Below are positions 49,501 through 63,921 of a stretch of DNA of 64,000 nt, one piece after another. Where the stretch lies: contig NC_081544.1 of NCBI RefSeq assembly GCF_901000735.1, positions 36,655,235 through 36,719,234 on the forward strand. Direction: 5' to 3'. The DNA is from Corylus avellana. Lineage: Eukaryota; Streptophyta; Magnoliopsida; Fagales; Betulaceae. Made by a program: the position numbers and the translations under genes. Below the pieces are notes generated by a model. The model made no database searches. It was given only the letters and a program-made list of their open reading frames with translations, and had not been told where the DNA came from. Within the stretch, counting starts at the first letter, position 1, and every line of letters begins with the position of its first letter.

Positions 49501-49966
49501 GTTTAATATCTTGTTTAGTAGAATAGATTCAAATTGACTCATAATTTTCTACAGGAATGGAGAAAAATCATTTACCAGGAATTGGTACGAAATTTGTGGG
49601 AATTTTTTTTTTTTTTTTTTTTTTAAATATTGTTTTGTCTTAATTTTTCAGTTCTATTTAATTATAAAAAAATATTAAAAAAAAAAAAAACATTATTTGT
49701 TTTGGGTGCTTTCTTTTTGTGGGTCCCATTTTCAATCCGTAATTGTGGTTGAAGAAAATTCATAAAACACGCTAGCAGTTCCAATTTAACTTGCTTTTAA
49801 TGTCTTAGAGTAATGGTCCACACAAGGTTTTCCCAAACATTAAAGAAAAAGCCCAGAAACTGTTTTTTCTTAATTCCCAACATAGACCCACCTTTTCCCT
49901 TGATGCAGATAAAAAACACTAATCCCTAAATATTAGGACCTAATATTATGAAGACAATATTTTTAT
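46587..49966. other. Intergenic region, no gene seen
   Basis: AT-rich with (AAT)n near 46932, CT-rich DNA near 47282, (TA)n at about 47556-47581 and 48402-48420, poly-T at 49107. A stretch near 48895-49070 with GGGACAGGGCGGG and TTTTTGCCCATCCCTAAC resembles the end of a common plant hAT/MITE-type repeat. No gene recognised. Confidence 0.4.
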
Positions 49967-49975
49967 TTTATTTTA

Positions 49976-50350
49976 GGGTTAAATACTAAATATCTTCTTG
50001 GAGTTTCAAAACTTTATTTATTTATTTTTTTAGGATTTCATTTTTATAACAGGAGGTCCATGTGGTTTTAATAATGGACCAAATCAGTCATTCTGTCAGT
50101 TGACTTAACAGAATTTCACGTTGACCAATCAAATGTTGACAGGTGGCACCCACTTAATTTTTTAAAAAAATAAAAAAAAAAGAAAAAAAATTGGGGTGGG
50201 TTTCGGCCACCCCTTAGGCTCCATGGGGGTGGCTCCCAGTACCCACTGGGGGTGGTTTCAGCCACCCCCATCCGGCCACCCCCCATGGCCAAAGGGGGTG
50301 GCCGAGCCACCACCAAATGGCCAAGAGCCACCACCATTTTTTTTTTCCTT

Positions 50351-50381
<31 letters not shown>

Positions 50382-50565
50382 TTAAAAAATTAAGTAGGTG
50401 TCACGTGTCAACATTTGATTGATCCACGTGGAATTCCGTTAAGTCAACTAACAAAATGACTAATTTGGTCTATTATCAAAACCACATGGACCTCTTGTGT
50501 TAAAAATGAAATCCTAAGGAAAAAAATAAAGTTACGAAACCCCAAGGGTATTTAGTATTTAACCC
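49976..50565. mobile_element. MULE-type MITE with GGTGG/CCACC core
   Basis: A 590-bp element flanked by perfect 9-bp repeats TTTATTTTA (49967-49975 and 50566-50574). Ends are GGGTTAAATACTAAATA and TATTTAGTATTTAACCC, a clean inversion, and the arms stay similar for about 190 bases (for example GGTCCATGTGGTTTTAATAA against TTATCAAAACCACATGGACC). The core (50190-50340) is a near-palindrome rich in GGGGTGG and CCACCCC, followed by (TA)n. No coding potential. Confidence 0.88.
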
Positions 50566-50574
50566 TTTATTTTA

Positions 50575-53381
50575 AAATAAAGGAGAAAGTCTATATACCT
50601 TTCAAACTACTACTCAATTCATAATATTTTTTTTAATGTCCCTTCAAATTACCAAAAATATCAATATTTTTCTAATGGCAAAACTAACCTTAATAAAATA
50701 AAAACATAAAATTCTAAAACTTCCAAACTATTGCAGATTACGATAATTTAGTTGAATCACACCTAAGCCTCGACCGTCTGTTACTATTACTAACCCCATT
50801 GCATCTTCATCATCATCCTCAACCACATAAAATAAAGAAAAATGTTAAGGTCACAACATAAATCTAATTTATGGCCAACTTCTTTTATATGTGTCATTTA
50901 AAAAAAAAAAAAATTTGATACAGAAAATTTTGGAATTCTGAAAATTTGAAAAAAAAAAAGATAATTTATTTGGTTTAAAATTTAAATTTTTTTTACACGT
51001 AGGAGAGGAGTTGACCATAAATTGAGTTTGTGTTCTGTTCATATTAAACCTCTAAGAGTGATAATAAAGAGAACGTTGGGCGGCTGATTTAATATTTTAA
51101 AATAAAAAAATATAATATTTTATTATTTTAATTATAAAAATAAAAAATAAAAAAAGCCAGTCATACACGCCTCGCGTATCCGTATCATCACTCAACCTCT
51201 ACAATAAAAGGATAACAAATAAAAAATATATATACATTACAGATACAGACAATTATTACCCGCTGCCGCCTGCGGCACCCCTACTTAAAATGGGCAGAAC
51301 GCGTTATATGAGAGTGACTACTGACAGGAAGGGTGCATGTCCCATGTAAGTTTGGTTAGTTTTAGCGCATCTCCAATGGCAATAGTGATGTGACACATTA
51401 ACAACCAACAGCCTCACAACACAACTGGACAGCCAATAACATATTAACATGCTTAGACGAACCAAAAAAATAAATAAAAATCCGATAACAAAAATCTGAA
51501 AAGACATGTGAAGATTTTGGGACACGTAAGATGATTTGAGCATAATCTGAACCCAAAATTGCGCGTTGAAAGCTGTGAAAACATTAATGCCACATGTTTT
51601 AGTTGAAACCTGTGTCCTTATCTCTTGCTGCCAGAACAGAACAGAAGAAGCAAATAAAAGTAAAAAAGTGGAAGGAGGACTTTGTTAATAATGTTGGCAC
51701 TAATAATGGGGCTTTTACAATTGCAGAAAGATAAAAAGTTAAACATGTTTGATGGCTGGCAGTCTTGTACATGTTCTTGTGATGTATAATATCTTTAAAA
51801 ATAAGGATTTTTAAATTTAGGAAAAGGTGGGTAATGTTGTAAGATATGACAAAAACCTTACTCCGTATTATTTCAATTACTGTTGTGATTTATGATTACT
51901 ATTATTTATTTATTTATTTTGGTGAAAGAGGGTCCATTAGGTAGCCCAAATCAATAATTGAAAAAGAAAGAAAAGGGTAAAGAGAAATAGCGCATGCATA
52001 TATTTTAGAATGGAAGAGAGGAGAAATGAATGAATGGTTGGTGCAGCAGCTTGGTTAGAGCTGGATGGAATACAAAGACACGAGGCCAGTTCAGAAGGTG
52101 TTAGCAATGCAATCCTTAATACCGGATTCCATCCCATCATTTGATTCATATCCAGAATCCAGATTGGACGATATATAATTATATATGATTTGATGTTAAA
52201 AAAGAAGAAGAAGATATTATATGATTTGCAGGGAGATGGTTTTTATAAAATGGAGGGCATGTGCTCAGGTTGACACTGTTTACTGCAGTTGGCAGACCAG
52301 CCACATGTTTTAATGTCATGTGGGACCCTTCTCCAACCTTTTCCTCAGTCTCACCTACTCTCAAACAGAACAGGACACGTCTGTCCATGCACAGCATCCT
52401 CCCTCTCCTTTTCATTTGTCACCACTCGCATTTGCATGGAGTACATACGAGCATTCTTAGACTTTAATATTATTTTACTCACTTTTTTTTTTTTTTTTTT
52501 TTTGATGATGCTTCAAGGAGTGCCCTAAGGGATCTGGGTGTGTTTGGTTTGGGCTTCTACCTGTGACTACATCAACAAACTATTCCTCACTACATTTTCC
52601 CCTTGTTTCTTAATCAATTTGTGACGGATGATTACATTACTTTTTATCGTTTTATTTTTTTAAGGGACAAAAATACCTTTTTAATATAATTAATTGAATA
52701 TTATTCTGTTCAAATGAATTTAAAAGAATCTTAATTCAAACTATTGATGGGAGATGGATACTTCTTATTTTGAGATTAAAGGCTTACATTCATGAAATAA
52801 GCTCCAAAGTCTCCGACTATAATGGCATTAGCTTCTCTTAATTTTTTCTTAAAGGTATGAAACCAAATTATATTTTATTTTTCATTTAGATCAACTCTAC
52901 AGTAACTTTTCTTTATTCTTTTTTCTATACTAAATTAAATTACAAGAGAGAGAGCAGAAAGAAAAGCAATTAAAATATTGTTCAAATAAAGTATAGAGTA
53001 AAGAGAGAAAAGATAAAACATTTTTATATAACAATAATGTTAAAGTTCTCATAGGGAACACCAACCAAAAGAGTCTCTTTCGTGTAAAATTTTAGGATCG
53101 AGGTCCCTCACATTTTTTTCAAATATGAGATTCTTATATTTTATTTAACAATCTAAATAAATGCAAAGACTTGTGTGTTACTGACATAGTTAATATTGGA
53201 TTTGAATTTCGTCATATTTTATAAAAATGAGATTCTCATATTCTAAAATTTGAGCTATTCATTTCATTTAAGAGTTTAAACAAATGCAGAAGTTTGTGTT
53301 ACCGAGGTAAGTGAATTTGACATATTAAAAACTAAAATTAATTACCTCAGTAACACACAAATTTTTATATTTATTTAAACC

Positions 53382-53419
<38 letters not shown>
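50575..53419. other. AT-rich intergenic region
   Basis: Includes a small inverted-repeat element (about 50843-51042), a pair of related direct segments at about 53110-53200 and 53225-53310 (both with GAGATTCT-ATATT and an AAGACTTGTGTGTTACTGA-like block), and (TA)n at about 53384-53417. Short open stretches at 51937-52528 show no domain. Confidence 0.4.
50843..51042. mobile_element. Small inverted-repeat MITE
   Basis: CATAAATCTAATTTATGGCC with following AACTTCTTTTATATGTGTC on the left is mirrored on the right, whose reverse complement reads CACAAACTCAATTTATGGTC followed by AACTCCTCTCCTACGTGT. About 50-bp arms around an AT-rich centre. Target duplication not resolved. Confidence 0.5.
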
Positions 53420-53420
<1 letters not shown>

Positions 53421-53716
53421 GATGGTCCGGCCACCCTCAAGGGCCTGATCTAAAAAATAAAAAATTGTTTGGCCCTTAGGGGTGGCAACAATTTTTTTTT
53501 TTAAAGTTTGGATTTAGGGGATGGTCCGGCCACCCTCAAGGGCCTGATCTAAAAAATAAAAAATTGTTTGGCCCTTAGGGGTGGCAACAATTTTTTTTTA
53601 AAAGTTTGGATTTAGGGGATGATCCGGCCACCCTCAAGGGCCTGATCTAAAAAATAAAAAATTGTTTGGCCCTTAGGGGTGGCAACAATTTTTTTTTTTT
53701 AAGTTTGGATTTAGGG
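53420..53716 (+). repeat. 98-100-bp tandem repeat, three copies
   Basis: Units start at 53420, 53519 and 53617, each with GGATGGTCCGGCCACCCTCA (one base differs in the third), a GGCCTGATCTAAAAAATAAA stretch, GGCCCTTAGGGGTGGCAACA and a poly-T tract. A degenerate fourth unit (53717-53830) continues with GTCCGGCCACCCA blocks. The unit is the same GGTGG/CCACC-rich type as the element cores elsewhere in the window. Confidence 0.9.
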
Positions 53717-53830
53717 GGCGGTCCAGCTACCCTTGGCTGGCCATTGGGAGCCACCCCCAACTAAAATGGGGTGGTCCGGCCACCCACAGCTAAAATGGGG
53801 TAGTCCGGCCACCCACTATGGCCAAGATGG

Positions 53831-56437
53831 TATTTTTTTTTTTTTTTAAAAAAAAAAGTTTTATTGTTTTTAATCTGAAATATTATTTTTTTTATAATTT
53901 TTTTGTAGTGAGACATGTCGTATTTGTGGCTCTATAATTTTTAAGAAGAAATTTCAGCCATAAACTAAATATTCTCCAATCCATTATGGATTAGAAAAAA
54001 TCCTATTCTCATTGTTTTTTTTTTTTAGAGATATGGTATAGTGCAATAAAAAGATTATTTTTGATCTATAAAAGTCCTAGGTGGCAAGAGGTTACATGTC
54101 CATTGGTAGGTGGGGCCACAACAACTAGGGATAGAACTTATGACATCTTACTACCTAAACTTTTATGGGTAAAAAATTATCTTTTTATTGCATTATAGCA
54201 ATTTTTTTTTTTAACTGAAAAAGCTTATTTTTGGGTCCATTGAAAACAAGAGGGTCCCTCTTGCCTCACAACTCACCTATTAATGTTGTATTGCCATAAC
54301 AATAATTAAAGCAAGTTATGAGCACCGCCCCTATAATGAAACCAATAAATAGCTTTATCTCAAAACACCAAAAGAATTTATTAATTACCTATAAAGCACA
54401 TGGTAATGGTGGTACCGTGAGTTTTCACCGCAGGATGGTGAGGCTGCCGCATACCACTGCGCATCAGGTAAAGGTGTACAAGAGAACTCTTAGTTCATGG
54501 CACAAAATAATTTTTTGCTTTTCTATTAAAATATATTTCATAATATTTTCTTTACATTTTTTTATACCATTAAAATAATATTTCTTTATAAAATATAAGT
54601 TTTCTACCTACTTTCATTTTTTCCACAAAATTCTAACACAATCTCTACTTAAAAATAAAATGATGAAAGATGAGAGAGGAAAGATAAATATTTTATATGA
54701 AAATAATGTATAGAAAACCACTTTTGATTCTTTATACATTGGGAAACACTTTAGCAACACTTGAGAGTTGGTTAAATATAGAAAATTTGATGTGAGTAAG
54801 TTTTTGTAGTTTTTTTTTTTTTTTTGTGGTTTTTTATTTTATTTTATTTTTTAAAATTTTCCCTAAACATAAGAAAGGAAATGACATATAAAACATCTGC
54901 TGTTAGTACTCTAAGCGCTAATTGCTAAATAACAGTTTAAAATTGCTAACCGAATAACTGAAAATAACGGTAATCGGATAACCGCCAAAAAATGAGCCAT
55001 CTCGGGTCTTTTTTTTTTTTTTTCAAAAAAAAGGTCATTATTCTGAAAAAAAAATATTTTTCTAAAATACCAAATAAAAAAAGAACTAGGATGTTATTAC
55101 TTACTAATTTTATTTTTTGTTACAAAAAAAATATATATGTATTTTTTAAAAAATGACCACATAAGAGAAAAGTTGGGCCAAAATTGTGTCTCTATCATTT
55201 CTCTCTCTTTATATATAGTTTTAGCATTTTTTGTTTTTATTTTATTAAGTGTAGTTTTGTCATTGGGAGGAACATTGACAATTTTAGGTAGTTTGGGAGG
55301 GAAACATTGTCACAATTGAAAGTTAAAAAAAAAAAAATTATCAATTGGATGGTAATTTTAGGGGGTTCGTGAACTTTCCCCAATAAAATATTTAAAAAGA
55401 ATTTAGTGATTTGAAGGAACAAGAGTTTTAAAAAAGTTGTTCAATCACCCTTTCAACTTGATCTTCTTTTCCCACTTTTCTTGCTTGTTGCAACTAAATG
55501 GAGCATCAAAATCTTGCAGCTAAATTAGAAAAAAGTAGGAACCAAATTTAACGGATACAATTTTTTAGAAAATTTTATTTAACCCACTCTAATATATGCT
55601 AAATGTTTTATAACATGTTTGAGTTTATAAAAAACCAATATTTTTGAGTTCTTAGGTAATAAATAACAACTAAAAATGTTAAAAAAAATATATGTGCATT
55701 ATTCGAAGGGATTGATTAGAGTGAATTTGAAGAAAAGGAGCAAAAAGACCAACTAAATCCATACTCATAAATTAACGTAACAGATGGAGAAAGCTTGGAA
55801 ATTAACGGAAAGAAAAATAGCAATCACCGTGACTGATGCACCCAATTGTATCTGTATGACTGTATGTAGTCAAATACTAACATAAGAACCAATAGATAAG
55901 CAATCAATTACAAGAGTGACAGGGAAAAGAATTTGTAAGCAAATTGTGGTGGCACGGTGAAAACTGAAAACTCCTCGATTGGCCGAACACCAATGAGTGG
56001 ATGGGTGAAGGCAAAATAAGCAAAACGGCCCAGGTTCGTTGCTAAGAAATGCGGGGAGGCAAATGGCAATAGCCAATAGCCAATAGGTACTGATGTCCGC
56101 ATTGTTGTCTTTGATTTTTTAGTAATTAATTTACCACTCCAAGCGAAGCGAAAGGTCCCAAAAGGAAAACGGTAAATAGTAGAAAGTAGAAGGTAGAAAG
56201 TAGAAACTACTCACTGCATCACTGCAAAGTGGAAACCCTCGTCCCAGACTCCCAATCACACACAGTCACGCGCGCACGCAACCGCCATGGGACGGACGGA
56301 CATTGTCACATAGCTGTATTACCACTACTATTATTTTAGGCTGGAATAACAATAATAATAATAATAATATTTTCCATAAGTTGGTAATCTTCCACGAGGG
56401 TGTCCTTAAAAACATAGGTAAAAATAAAATCAGACCC
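53831..56437. other. Intergenic region upstream of XTH
   Basis: Contains a MITE-like element (about 54035-54200), many poly-T/poly-A tracts, GTAGAAAG repeats near 56180 and an (AAT)n near 56346. No gene recognised; the last few hundred bases are probably XTH promoter. Confidence 0.4.
54035..54200. mobile_element. Small inverted-repeat MITE
   Basis: The left end TATAGTGCAATAAAAAGAT is mirrored by ATCTTTTTATTGCATTATA on the right, and similarity runs inward through ATAAAAGTCCTAGGTGG against ATAAAAGTTTAGGTAG. About 165 bp overall; the target duplication is not clear. Confidence 0.6.
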
Positions 56438-56446
56438 TATAAAAAA
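56438..56446 (+). promoter_or_regulatory. TATA box of the XTH gene
   Basis: TATAAAAAA, 200 bases upstream of the XTH start codon, followed by a pyrimidine-rich leader typical of strongly expressed cell-wall genes. Confidence 0.5.
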
Positions 56447-56637
56447 GAGCTCCCCCCCTCCTTTCCCTCACCGCATACATCCTCACAGATCTCTCTCTCC
56501 CTTTCTTTCTGTCGGGTAATGCTCTGGAAGACTACACAGTCTAAGTCCATTGTTCCTTTCTTTTGTCGTTAGAAACCTCTCAGTGTGCTTATTTGTTCTA
56601 ACAAAATAAGCCCTTTTTTTTTTTGTTATGTAGAAAA

Positions 56638-58576
56638 ATGGCTTCCTATGTGTGGACTCTGATACTGGGTTTCCTATTCATCATCGTCCCCGGCACCATG
56701 GGAGCTGCTCCGAGGAAGCCTGTAGATGTGCCATTTGGTAGAAATTATATGCCCACTTGGGCTTTTGATCACATTAAGTACTTCAATGGAGGCTCCGACA
56801 TTCAGCTCCACCTCGACAAATACACAGGTAAAAATAGCTATAGAACAAGTATTCTTCGTATCGCCAATAGACCGATGCCATTGTTTCAGATTTAAATGCT
56901 CGTACTAGTTTCATCTTGGTTATTTTTAATTATTTTCTCCTCCTCCTCCATCTTTGTGTTCGATTCTGAAAAGGTACTGGTTTCCAGTCCAAGGGTTCTT
57001 ACTTGTTCGGTCACTTCAGTATGCAAATAAAGATGGTTCCTGGGGATTCTGCTGGAACCGTCACTGCCTTCTATGTGAGTTGCCCAACTTTTCCACGCAC
57101 TTTTATCATCATATTACTAGTCTTGTACAATCTTTAACTCTTTTTCCCAAAAGAAACAAGGAAGAAAGTCATTTGGTTGAGAAAACAGAATACTTGTGGC
57201 AACCCATTAATCGATCAGGATATATATAAAGCAGAGATTTCTATTCATTTTGGGCTTTTCTTCTTCCTGTTAGTATATCTCCTTAATTTTAAAAAAAGAG
57301 TGTTAATCTTATATTTATGTCGCCAGCTATCATCTCAAAACTCGGAGCATGATGAAATAGACTTTGAGTTCTTGGGGAACAGAACTGGGCAGCCTTACAT
57401 TTTACAGACAAATGTCTTCACAGGAGGGAAAGGGGACAGAGAACAGAGGATTTATCTTTGGTTCGACCCAACCCAAGCCTACCACTCCTACTCTGTTCTC
57501 TGGAATCTGTATCAGATAGTGTAAGTTCCTTTTTTTCTTTCCTTCTTTCTTCCTCTCTTTATTTAGTTTAGATCTTAGTATTCGGATAGCAAAATGGAAA
57601 ATAAATAATGTGCAATTCCAAATTTTTTAAGTGCTCAACTTGTGTGGGAAGTGGTGACTATATCTCTTGGACATGATCAGATAATCATTTTTGTTCTTGT
57701 TCTTTAGATGAGATTTCATTTTATAGGCAATCTTCCATTATTTTTCATCTTTGTGGTTGTCGAAGGATTAGTAACATAATTTTTATTGATCTTATCTTAC
57801 CTTTTAATTTCCTGGAAGACGAGAGAAAACCCCAAAAGGCCCCATCCTAAAAGAGAAAAGAAAAAACTTTTTTTAAAGTAGAACTCCCTATCAACATCCG
57901 ATCTTCGGCCGCAATCACGGGAGACATCCCGCGGATTTGTGAACAGAGTATTCTCCGACAAAATAAGAACATAAAAATGGAACGGGCGATGGGGGGTATC
58001 ATTATTATTATTGTCAACTTCGGTCAGAGGAAAGAGGACAGGTTACGTGGGGCGTTCTTTTCAACGAGTGATGCCGACAAATTTTTCAAAATCAACCGTT
58101 GGTGCTTTTTTTCAAAAACTAGACAGAACATTGGGGATTGGGAAGTGACGTGGAAAAATTGTTTTATGTTTGTCAGATTCTTTGTGGACGACGTACCGAT
58201 AAGGGTGTTCAAGAACTGCAAAGATTTGGGGGTGAGATTCCCATTTAACCAACCCATGAAGATCTACTCTAGCCTATGGAACGCGGATGACTGGGCCACT
58301 AGGGGTGGGCTTGAGAAGACCGACTGGTCCAAGGCCCCCTTTATTGCTACCTACAGGGGCTTCCACACCGACGGTTGTGAGGCCTCAGTCGAGGCCAAGT
58401 TCTGTGCAACCCAAGGGAAGAGATGGTGGGATCAGAAGGAGTTCCAAGATCTTGACTCGTATCAGTACAGACGCCTCCAGTGGGTCCGCACCAAATACAC
58501 CATCTACAACTACTGCACTGATAGAGTCAGATATCCTACTCTGTCGCCCGAGTGCAAGCGAGACAGAGACATATGA
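56638..58576 (+). CDS. Xyloglucan endotransglucosylase/hydrolase (GH16)
   Basis: Four exons, 56638-56827, 56974-57074, 57327-57520 and 58177-58576, giving 294 aa. XTHs cut and rejoin xyloglucan chains in the cell wall. Seen: an N-terminal signal peptide ([20 protein letters not shown]), the GH16 active-site motif [11 protein letters not shown] at about 105-115 with nucleophile Glu 107 and acid/base Glu 111, the N-glycosylation site NRT right after it (115-117), [19 protein letters not shown], and the XET C-terminal domain with its Cys pairs ([26 protein letters not shown]). Most like the XTH6/XTH7 type; the exact orthologue is not settled. About 200 bases of intron 3 upstream of exon 4 stay open in the exon 4 frame, probably by chance. 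Confidence 0.95.
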
Positions 58577-61267
58577 AGAAGAAGATGACGACGACGATGA
58601 TGATGATGATGATGAATCTTTACTATTATTTATTTATTTGAGAAGAGATTCTATATATGTTTAGAGGCCTTTGAGCGTGAATTATGGGGATTTCTGTCGT
58701 TCATTTTTTTCCATCATGTTCCACTGGCTTTCTAATTTTTAAGTTGTCGTAAAATCCATGGTGTGGAAGTGGATGCAATATTATCCAGTTGCATGTGGAC
58801 TCATTCCTTCGGAGTTGGGAGTCCTATTTAGTTATTTGTACTTGTGAACCTATTATAATATATATAGTTGTATCATGGCTATATTATTATATATAATGTC
58901 TGTCTTTGGTAAAGATTTGCACTTTGTGCCGCATTCACATGCTTTGACCGATTTAGATTAATCACCCTGTCGTGATGCAATTATAGATGGGGAGAGTTTC
59001 CACGTGCAATCCAATTGTCCAGAGATGCCCAACTATGTGCTTTGCCTCCGTTTACGTGTATGAATGAGGATGCAAATTGTAATTTATCGGGACAGTTCCC
59101 TTCCTCGCATCTACCAAATTTGGTTATTTCGAGCCTTCAAAATGGTCACTACGTACTCTTGTTAAAGGCATCTGATGGTTTTGAGAATGACGAGTAGAAG
59201 AAATAAAAAGACTAGTTTTTGTTCTTTTTTGCGAGGCATCTCATGTGGGATATTTATAGATTCTAGACTACTCTTACTATTGCTTTCACATCTTCCTAGA
59301 ATGTGGAGTACAATTTACATCCTCAGTATAATATATATAATTTCCAATGTTCAGAAAATACAATGGACTTGTCCATTAGCATCTACAATGAGACATGCAT
59401 GGCTAAATTCTATAACTTCAACATCAAAATGCATTATTTTTTAACACTCCTTCTTAGTGTTGAAAAAAAAAATAAAAAAATCTCCGAGCATGCTTTGTAG
59501 TATCAAGACCCTTTTGTTTCTTTCCAAATATTCTGTATTCTTTCCTATTATTCTCTAAGCATCTTTGTATGTATATATAGATACTAATAGTCAATGAGGA
59601 ATAAGCTTTTCGGTCAAATTTATTAGGGTATTAGAGTAAAGATTTTGAGTTTGACTATTGTCTCCATCATTTACATACATTTCAATTAAAATAGTTCACG
59701 TGTTGTTGGGTCCCACATATGAAAGAGAATATTAAAGTATTAATTAAATGATTATTTTAAAACTTATTTCAATTATCTCAATTTTTTTAGATAAATAATG
59801 ATTTGACAAATGAAACTTTTCCTTTGGAAAAATATTTTTATATGGCCTAAACTTATACCTCCTATACATTTACATTGCGACGGTCAAGCAACACTGTCAT
59901 GAGCATATAACCATATTTATAATGACGAATCTAGCTAGGCATGTTGGCATAAGACATAGTTATGTAGGACAATTACGTAATTGCATTAATTGATTTTGGG
60001 AGGTCTAGTTTAAATTTAGCAGATTCATTAACTAAAGGGATTGCAAGGAATTTGATGTAGAAAACATCGAAGGGATGAGATTAAAGCCTTTAGGGAATGT
60101 TCACCAATATTGAAAACTCAACTCTCAACACTTTGAATATCAAGATTTTGAATTCAATGAGTTGAACTACATTATATGTTGTGATCACAAGCACCATAAA
60201 TTAAATTAGTATGTCCAGAGGTTAAGGTGCTTGGTATTTGTATTGTAACCGTGGATGTTGTGTAGTATCCACCTAATAGGCTTATATTATGCTTATGTTG
60301 AAGTGTATTGATTATATTGACACTTGTAATATGTCTACTTATATGAGTGTTGGAGGTGGTGCTACCTGAAACTAAGTTATAGACTAAAAGTTCAATGTAT
60401 ATGTGGGCTTTTAAAACTACCTAAAGAGAAGAAAACATGATTGCAAGATAGTTGGTTCAGAGTTTGTCTACCTACCATGCCATCCTCGTTACCTTCATTA
60501 TTTTGAAGGGGGATCCATATATAGATTATTAGAGTGTATTCAAAATTAATGTAAGTATGGTTTCAATTTAGAAAGTTTTTATAATGAAAAGGGTTTAAAT
60601 GTTTAGAAAGAAGAGAGTCGCATATGAAAAAAATGAGAACGAAAGGTAGGCATTTACGAGTAATTCTATAAGTTCTTTTTGTGTCCATACAAGATTGATG
60701 AGACTCTTAAAATCATTCAATAATGATTAATGACAAGTCCAATGGTGATTTACTAATGACAACTTACACCTAAGCCGGCATATATTCTAGTAAGGTGCAA
60801 AGCACCGGTTGCGTGTGCGTGTGTATGGCTGTAATTTAGGTGCTTTTGTTTGTGATTATTATTAAGTTTTGCTATTTTGTAGAAACAAAACTTTAATATC
60901 TTTGGTAGAACAGAAAATCTGTGCTTTTATTTCTTGTAAAACGCAATTAAACATCAAAAAGTGTTTGTGGAGGCGTATTTGCTATAACTCGGTACATATA
61001 TACGAATTGATGAGAATAAATGCAAAGCAAATAACGACTTAAGGATTAAGCGAGAGTGAGGAACATTTATTTTTGTGTTTAAGTTTATGCACAAACACAC
61101 TTTTCTGATTAATGTTTTGTAATAAATTCAACTCGAACTCGAACTCATCAAAAAAGAAAAGAGGTTCACATGATCTGATTACATATGGTTGAAATCAGAA
61201 ATCTACAAGAAAAACTGGGAAGGAAGTTGATTAACAGCAGGCTAGGGATAAGGGAATTGAAGATCGA
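58577..61267. other. Intergenic region with a decayed Copia element
   Basis: XTH 3' flank (with a GATGAT repeat just after the stop), AT-rich DNA, a degraded Copia RNase H at about 59855-60120, probable LTR-derived sequence to about 60800, then GAPA 3' flank. No intact gene. Confidence 0.45.
59855..60120 (+). mobile_element. Decayed Ty1/Copia RNase H remnant
   Basis: With stops and frameshifts, the plus strand reads PPIHLHCDGQATLS, then AYNHIYNDESS, and in another frame NLADSLTKGIARNLM followed by KTSKG. These match the C-terminal RNase H of Copia pol (the HCDSQA and LADPLTKGL blocks). Several breaks make it non-functional. The following few hundred bases, with a GAAGGGGGAT polypurine-like motif near 60505, may be LTR. 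Confidence 0.65.
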
Positions 61268-63682
<2,415 letters not shown>

Positions 63683-63741
63683 CTGAATACAGGAGCTAAT
63701 TAATTGTGGAAGAAGAAGAAGAGCAATTGTAAGAGACAAGA

Positions 63742-63747
<6 letters not shown>

Positions 63748-63799
<52 letters not shown>
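63748..63799. repeat. (TA)n microsatellite beside the assembly gap
   Basis: About 25 TA units ending 22 bases before the N run. Such a repeat is a common cause of local assembly failure. Confidence 0.9.
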
Positions 63800-63801
<2 letters not shown>

Positions 63802-63821
63802 GCTTGCTGAAGAAGATGAAT

Positions 63822-63921
63822 NNNNNNNNNNNNNNNNNNNNNNNNNNNNNNNNNNNNNNNNNNNNNNNNNNNNNNNNNNNNNNNNNNNNNNNNNNNNNNN
63901 NNNNNNNNNNNNNNNNNNNNN
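63822..63921. other. Assembly gap, 100 N
   Basis: Exactly 100 undetermined bases, the usual placeholder for a gap of unknown length. The missing GAPA exon 1 and start codon should lie here or just beyond it. Confidence 0.95.
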
